A model generated the notes under the pieces. That model searched no databases. It was not told the origin of the DNA and worked only from the letters and a program-made list of their open reading frames with translations. From an uncultured Lachnospiraceae bacterium (GTDB lineage Bacteria; Bacillota; Clostridia; Lachnospirales; Lachnospiraceae): a DNA stretch of 64,000 nt. Location of the stretch: positions 52,818-116,817 of the forward strand of contig CAJUHJ010000008.1 in NCBI GenBank assembly GCA_910586355.1, in the 5' to 3' direction. This document shows, piece after piece, positions 44,397 to 54,700 of the stretch. How positions within the stretch are numbered: position 1 is the stretch's first letter; every line of letters begins with the position of its first letter. The translations under genes were made by a program, and so were the position numbers.

Positions 44397-44431
44397 AAAA
44401 TCCGCCGGACAAAAACCGTCTGGCGGATTTT
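44397..44431. terminator. Bidirectional terminator between ABC permease and SGNH gene
   Basis: The arm AAAATCCGCCgGAC (44397-44410) pairs with 44418-44431 (one mismatch), with a T tract on the plus strand. It stands between convergent genes, so it may stop transcription both ways. Confidence 0.8.
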
Positions 44432-44451
44432 ATAAAATACGATTAAACTAT

Positions 44452-47205
44452 TCACTCTTTTTCCGTATCTACGTTCACTTTCTTCACTTTATTCTTTGAT
44501 CCGCTTGCCAATAAGAGACGCTTATATTCCTGATATTTTGCTTTTGGAACAGAAATGACTGCATTCTTATCTATATCAAAAAAGGAACGCTTTCCAATTG
44601 TCTGTAAAACGCTGCTTTGTATCTTAATCTGTTTGAGTTTACTGCAGCCATAAAACGCCTGCTTTCCAATTTTTACAACATTTCTTCCAATTACGGCGCT
44701 TGTCATTCTTTTATGATTCAAAAATGCTGCTTCTGCAATTGACACAATACGGTACTGTTTTCCGTCTACTGTTACTGTGTCCGGTATCGTGACTTTTTTT
44801 AGATTTTTATTTTTTAATCCAATGACTTGTGCCGTACCTTTAGAATTATGAACGACTTGAAAAAGAAACGTTTCATTTTCAAATGTTCCATCTTCTGAAA
44901 TTTTTGGCTCCTCTTTGGACTGCACAGCCGACTCTGAAGACGGCTCAATTTCCGGGGTTTCTTCCTCTTGCAAAGAACGGACAACTTCTCCTTTTCCAAG
45001 GTCAATCTCCTGTTTGGCAAATGTCACAATTTTTGCTGAATTACCTTTTATTTTGGCAGAAACCTCAAGCGAGTATAAGCCAACCGGTAAATTCGTAATA
45101 CTGATCTGGCTCTGATTTGGTAATTCTTCTTTTGTATAAGTTCTTCCCGTCTCATCCGATAATACGGCCGTCAAACTTCCAATTGTTTCTTTTTTACCAT
45201 ATGCAGACTGCAGGGCGCGCTTATCAATTGTAATAGAGTCTCCTGCCGAAGTAAATTTCACCGAAGGAGTAATTTTGCTGTTTGTCTGAATATATTGATA
45301 AACATACGATAAATTCGCTATTTTTGTATTCGTATTCAAACCACATTCACGTATGAACTGCGTCGTCATACGGACATGTCCGGCCGCGCCAGGATGCAGA
45401 CCGCCGTCTCCAAAATCATGCGCCGCATCAAATAAATAGGAATATGCGCTTGTCTGTAAATTCCAATCGGTGTACTGGTCAATAAATAAAATATTTCCGT
45501 CTGCTTCTGCTACATCCCGCATACGTGCCACAGAACCGTCTGCTCCAGCCGGATCATCTGCATATTCTCCGCTCGCCGGAATGGGACTTCGAAAAATAAT
45601 CAGCGCATCCGAACAAACAGAACGAATTTCTTGTACAATATTTTTTAAATTTGTTTGATACTCGGCATAAATATTTGGATACATCGCATCATTCGTCCCA
45701 AGCATAATCGATACAATATCCGGCTGGTACTTTGTCATACGCTGTTTGATATTTGCCAGCGTTCTTTCTGCCGTAGCGCCGGAAACACTTGTATTAATGA
45801 CAAGATCGTCTGTCCTGCCCAAATCTTCTTTCAGATATTTCTCAAACAGCTGCGCAATTCCATCATAACCTTTCGTATGCGCGGCAGCATGTGTAATAGA
45901 ATCTCCCATAAAAAGCCATGTCAACGCTTCTGCACCAGAGGCTTTCTTTCGGATTTCCTGCTGAATCGGATGATCGAAAACAAATACTTTCGAAGTTTCC
46001 GAAGGCTCAATTGCACCTGTTACCGGCACAAACTGTACCGAACCATCTGACGACATCAGCAATAACTCATACTCTTTCCCAGAAGGAAGACGGTCAACCG
46101 TAAATGGATTACCCGAAGCTGTCCCTGAAATTTTGACACCGTCTATCTTAAGGACATACCGAAAATCCACTGAACCAAACTCACCTGGTATAAAAACGTT
46201 AAGACTGTCCGAAGACGCTTTTACTTCTGGAAGAATATCCAAATATGTATTTGGAGCTGCCGCTGCCGTCCACGACCCGGAAATTGCAGGAAATCCGTCT
46301 GACGCGCCGTAGACTGCCTGCGCAAACTGTTTTGCAGTTTCGTAATGCCCAGATGCATTTAAGTAACCTTCTTCTGTCAGCATCGTAGTTTGGAACGTAT
46401 TGTTATCCGTCTGGCTAAAATGATCGACAAATAGAATCCGTCCCGCGCAGGATGTATCGGATTTGACTATCGTCTCAATCATTTCTCTTGCCGTATCTGC
46501 ATAAAGACGAGCGTTAGACGCCTGTGCGCCTCCTGCCGCATGTGGAAACTGGATGACGGCAAATCCCGTATCATCCTTCATATGAAGAGAAATCTCAATA
46601 ATTTCTGAAAGCGCATCGCGAAACTTTTGGATACCTGAGCTGCCTTTGGTATAATCTTCCGGCCCTATCAGATAAGAAACTGCTCTTGGCTTTGTTTTTT
46701 CAATTAAATCTTCTAACCTATCTAAAAACTCCTGCGCATCCTGTCCTTCTTTTCCTGCATTTATCGTATAACGCTGCATACCATAAAGTTCATTGTCTAT
46801 CCGCTTGACCCAGCGGATATATTCTTCAAACTGCCCAATATAATTACGGATACCGCCGATTTCTGAAAATCTTCCCTGTGTCTCGGCGCCGCCGCCAAAA
46901 AGCCAGGTATTGTCAAGGCTTTTTTCTGCAAACATTTCCGCTTTTAACTGCTTTCCAAGTCCCAAGGAAGATTCCTCTTCTTTAGTTTCAGACGAATCAG
47001 GCTCTTCTTTTTCCATATCGAAATCCGTAACGCCCGACTGAATTGGTTTCTTAACTTCAGATGAAACTTCCGTCTCTTGAAAAACAGTTTCCTCTTCTTT
47101 CGCTTTTGGAGCGGATACCCCTTTTGTTTTCTGTGCCATTCCAATTCCAATGCAGACGAACAGAACTGCGAGTACTGGCAAAAAAACTTTTTTTGAAAAC
47201 TTCAT
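44452..47205 (-). CDS. Secreted SGNH/GDSL hydrolase with duplicated fold and LRR_5 tail
   Basis: 917 residues. The start at 47205 is set by GGAGG 10 bases upstream (an earlier ATG at 47226 lies before it). It has a signal/anchor segment (LPVLAVLFVCIGIGMAQ) and a Glu-rich linker. The first SGNH-like fold (about 95-300; WLFGGGAE in place of GDS, GHYE late) lacks catalytic residues. The second, complete SGNH domain has MGDSITH (about 433), MLGTNDAMY (about 503) and DGGLHPGAAGH (about 600). A beta-rich region follows, then a BspA-type leucine-rich repeat (LRR_5) segment (VDGKQYRIVSIAEAAFLNHK, IGKQAFYGCSKLKQI) to the end. Such enzymes remove acyl groups from glycans or peptidoglycan. It lies downstream of the phosphopantetheinyl transferase gene. 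Confidence 0.85.
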   Translation of the reverse strand: MKFSKKVFLPVLAVLFVCIGIGMAQKTKGVSAPKAKEEETVFQETEVSSEVKKPIQSGVTDFDMEKEEPDSSETKEEESSLGLGKQLKAEMFAEKSLDNTWLFGGGAETQGRFSEIGGIRNYIGQFEEYIRWVKRIDNELYGMQRYTINAGKEGQDAQEFLDRLEDLIEKTKPRAVSYLIGPEDYTKGSSGIQKFRDALSEIIEISLHMKDDTGFAVIQFPHAAGGAQASNARLYADTAREMIETIVKSDTSCAGRILFVDHFSQTDNNTFQTTMLTEEGYLNASGHYETAKQFAQAVYGASDGFPAISGSWTAAAAPNTYLDILPEVKASSDSLNVFIPGEFGSVDFRYVLKIDGVKISGTASGNPFTVDRLPSGKEYELLLMSSDGSVQFVPVTGAIEPSETSKVFVFDHPIQQEIRKKASGAEALTWLFMGDSITHAAAHTKGYDGIAQLFEKYLKEDLGRTDDLVINTSVSGATAERTLANIKQRMTKYQPDIVSIMLGTNDAMYPNIYAEYQTNLKNIVQEIRSVCSDALIIFRSPIPASGEYADDPAGADGSVARMRDVAEADGNILFIDQYTDWNLQTSAYSYLFDAAHDFGDGGLHPGAAGHVRMTTQFIRECGLNTNTKIANLSYVYQYIQTNSKITPSVKFTSAGDSITIDKRALQSAYGKKETIGSLTAVLSDETGRTYTKEELPNQSQISITNLPVGLYSLEVSAKIKGNSAKIVTFAKQEIDLGKGEVVRSLQEEETPEIEPSSESAVQSKEEPKISEDGTFENETFLFQVVHNSKGTAQVIGLKNKNLKKVTIPDTVTVDGKQYRIVSIAEAAFLNHKRMTSAVIGRNVVKIGKQAFYGCSKLKQIKIQSSVLQTIGKRSFFDIDKNAVISVPKAKYQEYKRLLLASGSKNKVKKVNVDTEKE

Positions 47206-47225
47206 TTGTCCGTTTCCTCCCGTCA

Positions 47226-47897
47226 TCAGATTTCTATTTTATCAGACAAATCAAACGTTTTCCACTCAAAGTTTACATTTCCATGATGTTCCTTTTTCAA
47301 AACGGACAAAGCCATATAGAGCTGCTTTGTCAAATACAGACAAGAATGTACCCCCCTGCCATTTTCTGCAAGAAAAATTGGCTCTTGTTCCTTTTCTGAA
47401 ATCCCTTCCAAATCAAAAGGAATTTCCCACAGCGCATGAGAGAAACCCTCGCCCGTCATTTTTACATAACTTTCCTTTAACGTCCAGAGCTTTAAAAAAC
47501 GATTCATCTCCTCTGTGGATAAAACCTTTTCCTCCTGACAGGCCGCTTTTTCAAAAATATAGGAACGCTCTTTCATCGAGCAGCATTTTACCACAGTCCT
47601 AACGTTTACCCGGCGCATACGTTCCACATCAATCCCAACCGGAACATTTGATACCACAGCCGCAGCCCCAGTTTTGCAATGACTGATATTAAACTGAACA
47701 AACCTAAAGCCATCATAATACGGCTTTCCATGCCTGCCAATTTTTACAAATTCCTCTTCGAACTCTCTGCCAAAAAATTCCAAAAAGCCTTTCTTTAACA
47801 TTGCCCTTGCAATCTTTTGCTCCTGCGTGAAATTCTTTTCAGGAAACGTACAGTAGTATACGATTCCATCTTTTTTAGTTTCTTTCGTCGTACACAT
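47226..47897 (-). CDS. 4'-phosphopantetheinyl transferase (Sfp type)
   Basis: 223 residues. It transfers phosphopantetheine from CoA to carrier proteins. The signature residues are present: VGIDVERMRRVN (Mg-binding GxDxE) and FLKLWTLKESYVKMTGEGF (WxxKEAxxK-type), with HGKPYY and FNISHC in the N-terminal half. The ATG at 47897 lies inside the last codons of trmD (23-base overlap), implying translational coupling. No polyketide or peptide synthase is nearby, so its client carrier is encoded elsewhere; it could be a second enzyme beside AcpS. Confidence 0.9.
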   Translation of the reverse strand: MCTTKETKKDGIVYYCTFPEKNFTQEQKIARAMLKKGFLEFFGREFEEEFVKIGRHGKPYYDGFRFVQFNISHCKTGAAAVVSNVPVGIDVERMRRVNVRTVVKCCSMKERSYIFEKAACQEEKVLSTEEMNRFLKLWTLKESYVKMTGEGFSHALWEIPFDLEGISEKEQEPIFLAENGRGVHSCLYLTKQLYMALSVLKKEHHGNVNFEWKTFDLSDKIEI

Positions 47898-48609
47898 GAT
47901 ATACTGCTTTCTCCCGAATCGTCAAATCTGCTTTTTTGAGCAAATCCGGCCTGTACTGCTTTGTGCGCAGTATCGACTGTTCTCTTCTCCACTGCTCAAT
48001 TTTAAAATGATCGCCAGAAAGCAAAACATCCGGTACTTTTTTTCCATTCCATTCATATGGCCTGGAATACTGTGGATATTCCAATAGATTTCCTTCAAAC
48101 GACTCCCACGCGGCAGAATCTTCATTCGCCAAAACGCCCGGAACCATACGGGAAACCGCATCTATCATTACCATTGCCGGAAGTTCGCCGCCCGTCAATA
48201 CATAATCCCCAATTGAAACAGAATCCGTCACGATTTCTTCCAATACACGCTCGTCGACCCCTTCATAATGCCCGCAGAGAAACACCAAATCTTCTTCCCC
48301 TGCCAGTTCTTTTGCCATGTTCTGGGTAAACGCCGGACCCTGCGGCGTTAAATAAATTGTCCTGGGTTTCTTTTTCATCTTTGCCCTGACCGCCTGATAC
48401 GCATCATATATGGGCTGCGCCTGCATGACCATTCCGGCGCCTCCGCCATATGGATAATCGTCTGTTTTTTGATGCTTGTCCTTCGTGTAATCCCGGATAT
48501 TGACTGCCGTAATCTTTAGAATTCCTTTTTCTTTTGCTCTTCCAATAATACTGGTATTAAGCGCCTGTGTTATCATATCCGGAAATAATGTAAGAATGTA
48601 AAAATTCAT
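47875..48609 (-). CDS. trmD: tRNA (guanine37-N1)-methyltransferase
   Basis: 244 residues of the SPOUT-family TrmD, which places m1G37 in tRNAs and prevents frameshifts. Clear motifs are MNFYILTLFPDMI, DDYPYGGGAGMVMQAQPIY, LCGHYEGVDERV and the knot DYVLTGGELPAMVMIDAVSR. In most Firmicutes it lies in an rpsP-rimM-trmD-rplS operon; here its upstream neighbour is the M60 peptidase gene and downstream is the phosphopantetheinyl transferase. It is therefore either relocated or a second copy. The sequence looks fully functional. Confidence 0.95.
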   Translation of the reverse strand: MNFYILTLFPDMITQALNTSIIGRAKEKGILKITAVNIRDYTKDKHQKTDDYPYGGGAGMVMQAQPIYDAYQAVRAKMKKKPRTIYLTPQGPAFTQNMAKELAGEEDLVFLCGHYEGVDERVLEEIVTDSVSIGDYVLTGGELPAMVMIDAVSRMVPGVLANEDSAAWESFEGNLLEYPQYSRPYEWNGKKVPDVLLSGDHFKIEQWRREQSILRTKQYRPDLLKKADLTIREKAVYHVYDERN

Positions 48610-48703
48610 TGAATCCCTCCTGCCCTCATGGCTATATGAAACATTATAAAACAGAATGAACGTATCTTCAAGTTTGGAATATCTGAATCAAACAAACAAA
48701 AAA

Positions 48704-48739
48704 CTCACTTCAATAATGGAAATCCATCATTGAAGCGAG
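48704..48739. terminator. Terminator after the M60 peptidase gene
   Basis: A 17-bp arm on each side (48704-48720 and 48723-48739, two mismatches) with a 2-base apex, T runs on both strands. On the minus strand it ends the giant peptidase gene 13 bases after its stop. Confidence 0.8.
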
Positions 48740-48751
48740 CTTTTTTTAATA

Positions 48752-51700
48752 CTATTTGACTTTTAGCTTAAATACAAGTTTTTTGTTTGTTCCATCGGTT
48801 GAAACTGCAGTAATCTTAACCGATTTATTTTTCCCTGCTCCTTTGGCAATCTTTACTTGTGTTGTCAGTCCTATTTTTGAAGAGACTGTTGCGATTTTCG
48901 TATTGGAAGAAACCCATTTCAGCTTCTTGTTGAACGGTTTTTTACCTTTCACCGATACAATTGCTTTAAGTTTGATACTCTTGCCGGCTTTTACTGTCAA
49001 AACCTTTTTGCCCTTCGGCCTGATTTTGGAAACGCTTCCATTCATTACTTTCACTTTTACAGACGCTACGATTTTATTATCTGCATTTTTGACTGTAATC
49101 ACTGCTGTTTTCTTTGCAGCGCTCTTATTTGTTTTTACAATGCCCCTTGATTTGTCGACTGTCGCAACTTTTGTATTAGAAGAACTCCATATCAGCTCCT
49201 CATTCTCCGGATCTTCCGGGAACATGGATACAATCTCTTTTTCCAGATTAATGGACTTGCCCTTTACAATCTCATATTTACTCTGTGCAAACTGAATCTT
49301 TTCCACAATACTATAATCATCGTCTGCTGCAGGTTTATTATTGGAGGGGGGTACTTGGTTTGTACTGTTCTTCTTCCAGCCGGCATAAAGAGTCATATCT
49401 TTTTGAACTTTTTCACTGGCAATATGAAACTCTGTTTTGCCGTTTTGATCCAAATACCATTTTTTCGTAAACGTGTAGCCGTTTCTTACCGGAACGCTTG
49501 ACGGCGCAACTGCCAGGCCTCCCTCTTCTACTTCCTTCGCAACAGTTTTTCCTCCTGTGTAATTCCAGTTAAACGTTACGGTATATAACCGTACAAGCCC
49601 CGCAATCGCTTCCTCAAGGCTCTTAGCGGCATTGTCTACCGCTTTTTGCGTTACATTTGTTTTTTCTTCGACTGCCTTTGCGGCTTCCAGCCTATCTGTC
49701 AATAGTTTCAGGCTCTTTTCCGTATATTTGCCCGAAAGAAGACTGTCTGCCTGTTTGATTGCTTCCGTTAATTTTGTTTTATCTACCACTATATCCGGTT
49801 TTAGTACCAAGTTTTCTGCCGTTTCTTGTAAATCTGCAATCGCCTCTATAATTGCTTCTAACGAAGCATCGTCTTGGTCGAGTACTGATTTCGCTTTCAA
49901 CAGCGCTTCTTCAAATGACTCCCATGTTTCTGGAGTATAAGAAGCTTCGTCGTAATCATCGCCGGTAAACTGCTGATACAATGTGCTAAGCGTCTCTTTT
50001 TTCTCCGCCGTCTCTACTTCTTTCGTATATGCCATGGCTGTTTCAAGTTCTTTTTTTGCTTTGTTGATACCAGTCAGCGTCCCCGCGTCAATTGCTTTCC
50101 TTGCCGCTTCTATCGCTTTCTGTACCCTCTCCCAGCCGCTTTCTGAAAAATCTGCTTCTGCAAGCTTTTCTGCCTCTGCAAGCATTGTGTTTAATGCTTC
50201 TTTTGCCGCTTCAATCTCTTCTTCGGATACGGCAATCCATCCAGCGTACAAATCAAAATCTTTCGTAACGACTGAATCCTCAAAAATATATTCCTTTGTA
50301 CATTCCGAATCCGTGTACCACAGTCCTGTAAACTCAAATCCAGTCCTTACAGGCGCTTCTGTCAGCGCGGCTGCATGACCGCCTCTTGCAACATCCGTCG
50401 TCTGTGTCGCAGCTCCTTCATAATTCCAGTGGAATGTCACCGTAAATAACGGCACAAGGCTTTCAACTGCATTTTTCAAACGTTCTGCGGCCTGATCGAC
50501 TTCTGTTTGCGATGCATTTGCCTTTTCTTCAATTTCTTTCGCTTTTGCAATCTCTTCTTTTAATAGGTCAAGGCTTTCCGTTGTATAATGGCCTAAAACC
50601 ACACCTTCTGCGGCTGTAATCTGTTCCCTTAATTCTGTTTTATCCGCTTCATTATTGATAATTTCTTCCCAGCCTGCATACAAGGTCATATTCTTAGTTA
50701 CGGTATCATTTGTAAAGTCAAATTCTGTCTGGCAGGTTGGCTCTTTATACCATTTTCCGGTAAATTCATATCCCGTCCTGTCTGGAACATCTGTCGGCGC
50801 AGTAAGCTTTCCACCTATTTCTACGCTCTGCTGTGTCGTCTCTGCCCCTTCGTAATTCCAATTGAATGTTACGGCCACATCAGTTGTAAGTTTGGCAATT
50901 GCTTCTTCCAACGCTGTTTTTGCCGCGTTTAGGGCGTTAAGAGCAGCTTCTGGATTGTCAAGAACTGTTTTTGCTTCTTCCAAAGCAGTTTCAAGCGCTG
51001 CAAAACTTTCCTCCGTATACAAGTCTTCGTCGCAGTCTTTATAATCGTCATACAGTCTCTGAAGGGCTGCTCTGGCTTCAGCAACTTTTGTGTTTGCCAT
51101 TGCTGCGGCAAGTTCTTCTTTTGCCGACGTCACAGAAGACAATGTCTCTTCTGCTGCCGCCGCCTGCGCTTTTGCAATTGCCGCTTGAAGCACATTCCAG
51201 GCTGTCTGAGAATAATCTGCCTGTACAAGCCCTGCCGCCTGCGCCAATACCTCTTCCAATTCTTGTTTTGCCTGCGCAAGCCCAAGTTCAACCCATTTTG
51301 CATATAAGGTTTGGTCTTCCAGGATTACCGTTTCAGATTCAAACTCATTTTCGCAAGCCGGTTCTGTGTACCATTTTCCAGTGAACTCAAATTGATTCCG
51401 TTTTGGAGCGTCCTCCTGCGTCAGTAAAGCCACAGTACCGCCGTCCTCTACGTATACTGTTTCCTGCTGTGCTCCCGTATAATTCCAATCAAACGTCACA
51501 GCATGCCTAATTACCAACTGTCCGTCTCTTACCCAGCCAGCATAAAGGATTATGCCGTTACTCGTAATCGGCGTCTCTCCAAACAAAAATTCATTCTGGC
51601 ACGACGGCTCTGTATACCATTTTCCGGTGAACTCAAATCCATCCCATTCCGGCGCATCTGCTTTTGTCAACGCCAGTGCATAACCGCCTTCCGGTACGCT

Positions 51701-54700
51701 TTGCGTCTGTACCTTATCCCCTTCATAATTCCAATCAAACGTTACGGTATAATTTTCTTTCAAAGGTTCCAATTCGTCAAGCGCCTTTTTCAACGCCTTT
51801 CTCGCCTGATCCACTTCACTTTGGGTCGCGTCTGCCTTATCTGCTATTTCCTGCGCTTTGCTTAGCTGCTCCCTCAAAATATTTTTGCTTTCTGCTGTAT
51901 ACTGCCCATTTAATTTTGCATTTGCATCGGTAATGAATCCGTTTAACGCTGATTTATCCACTACCTCGTTCCATGTCGCATACAACGTCAAATCTTTCGT
52001 CACCGGCGTTGCAGCAAATTGAAACTCGTCGGTACATTTTTTATTCCCATACCATTTCCCGGTCGGTTCATATCCGGCCCATTGCGGCGCATCTTCCGGT
52101 GAAACCGCATATCCTCCGGCGGCTACGTCCTGCTCTGTTATTGTGTTTGCTGCATCGTTCCAGCTAAATGTTACAATATAAACTTTCACCAAACCGTCGA
52201 TTGCCAACTGCAGGGACGTCTTCGCCTGGTTCACTTCATTTTGAAACGCGTCTTTCTTATCTGCTATACGCTTCGCTTCCGCAATCCTTGTCTTTAACAG
52301 ATCTTTGCTGGCCTGCGTATAACGTCCAATAAGCGCTTCGTTTGCTTTGGCTAAGACTGCATTTAATTCTGTCTTGTCTGCCTCTCTCTTCCATTCCGCA
52401 TACAATGTATCATCTGCCGTCACAGGCGTATCAGCTGAAAATTCGTTTGTGCAGCCTGCTTCTGTATACCATTTCCCAGTAAAGTAATATCCATTCCGCT
52501 TTGGAGCGTCCGCCATTCCCGGTACAGTCACTTTTGTGCCTGACGCAGCATAACGCCGCTCTTCATTAGCCCCATCAAAGTTCCAGTTAAAAGTTATGGC
52601 TATCTGCTGCTGGGATTCTTTATCTAAAAGCGCTGCCGACAAAGCCTGCTCCTTCTCTTCCAGAACTGACTTATCCGCTCCGCTGTCCAGAGCCTGCTCT
52701 GCTTCTGTGACAGCCTGCTGTAATACCTGCCAGTTCTCTTCCGTATAATCCTTACGGTCTGCATTCTCCGCTTCTAAAATCTTTCCTTCTAAATCCTTTA
52801 TTGCTGCTATATACTGCCCATTGGCAAGCAAAAAACTCTGCTCGTCTGTATCAGCTGCAAAATTCTTTTGGAAGCTGGCTGCAATTTCCCTAATACATGC
52901 GAAATTGTTATGTCCTTCCAATATCCTAATCTGCAGATAACGTCCAAGCCGGCCGCCTGTATCCTTAGATTCCGGAAGCGTTACTGTCACCCAGTCAGTC
53001 CCTCCATCTACAATAGTTCCTTCCGTCCTCTGAATACCTGACTCCTTACAGTCGACAATCTCATGTGTCTTTACATCATATTCGTCGCCGACTACAATCT
53101 GATACTTCTTAACAAAACCATTTCCTGTGCTTGCGTTCTGCAGAAACCGGATCTGATTGCTAAATGCCAAATCATGCGCAAACTCAAATGTCAACTTCGC
53201 CGGCTTGTTTTCTGACACGGCAAATCCATTATACTGGGAATGCCATTTCGTATTAATATTTCCATCTATGGCATAAGAAGCCGGCCCATCCGAACCGGAA
53301 TTCGCGTTTGTATTCGCCCATGCGTTTTGAATTAATTCATCGTTTCTTGAATCCTCTGCCTTTTCTGCATTTATCTCAGAAGGCAGGTTTACTCTAACGT
53401 TCTCCGCGGTATGCGTAGAATCGTCTGACAGTGTAGCCGTTGCCGTAATTTCAGCTTCACCCGGAGCAACAAAGTATATATTTCCTGTGCGGTCAACATA
53501 TGCCACATCCTCATTCGATGAATTCCATGCCGCTTTTGTTCCCTGATCTGTTATGCTCCTATATTGCGTACTTAGTTTTATAGGCGCTTTTGCCGTTACA
53601 GCATTTATTGCAGACGGATTCACAAGCATCTGCCTTTTCAGCGGACGAATGTTGCTGACGGTAACCATAGCGCCCCGCGCCCTCCGAAAAGCAATTTTTC
53701 CCTGCGGGCTCTTTTTCAGCGTTCCATCCGCATTTTTAGTTCCGTCCAAATTTTCGAAAGCCATTTTCCCGTCAATATACAAGCTATATTTTCCTTCGGC
53801 CGTCCATACCACTTTGACATGCTGCTTTTGTTCCGGAGACTGCGGCGCTTTTATCTCGCTTGCTCCATAATAATGATCTTTGCTTTTCGTTTCATAATCC
53901 TGCGCTTTCCACGTGCCCTCAGTAAACATGCACAAACCGCATCCAAAATTATCATCTACCGAATAATCCAGATATACGCCGAACCGTTCGCTTGTATAAT
54001 TTTCTAAATCAAATTCAAAAAATCCATCCTTTGAAAAATCAAACGTCTCTGTACACACAAATGTAGCCGGATCATTATTACCTCCTATTCCGGTCAAATT
54101 CATCTTCCCGTCTATGACCTCCATACGGGTAACGGTGTCAGCAGCGCGGAGCCCTTCTTCCCAGTCGCCGTCAAGGACAAATACATACGGCTCCATTGCC
54201 TCTCTTGCCTCTGTCAATGCAGCGATTGCCTCTAAAATAGGATCTGGGTTCGTGAACTGCTCGTTTTCGCCGCCCGGCAGATATTTCCTGGCTTCTGCTA
54301 ACGCCGTTTGGTACGCCGTCCAAGATTCGGCTTGATAATCGCTTTGCACAAGCCCTGCATATTCGTCGATTACTTTCTGCAAAGCCGTTTCTGCATCTTT
54401 TACTTCCTGCGGCTTTAGAAGCATCTGTAAAGCCGCAAGCAAATCAGTCTTACCAGCTTTTAACTCTGAAATCTCTGCATCCTCGTCATTTAAAAGAATA
54501 TCCGCTTCTGACATCTTCGTCTGCAGCCTCTCCCATGCCGCCTCGCTATAATCGCTTTCCTCAAGGCTTTCTATACGCCTGCGGACGTCTGTGAGCGTTG
54601 TCCTAAGCTCTTCTCTTGTCATCTGCCAATCGGTCAAAATGGAATCCAACGCTTTTTTCGCATTTGCAAGCGCCTCTTCTACATTTTCTAAAGTCTCTTC

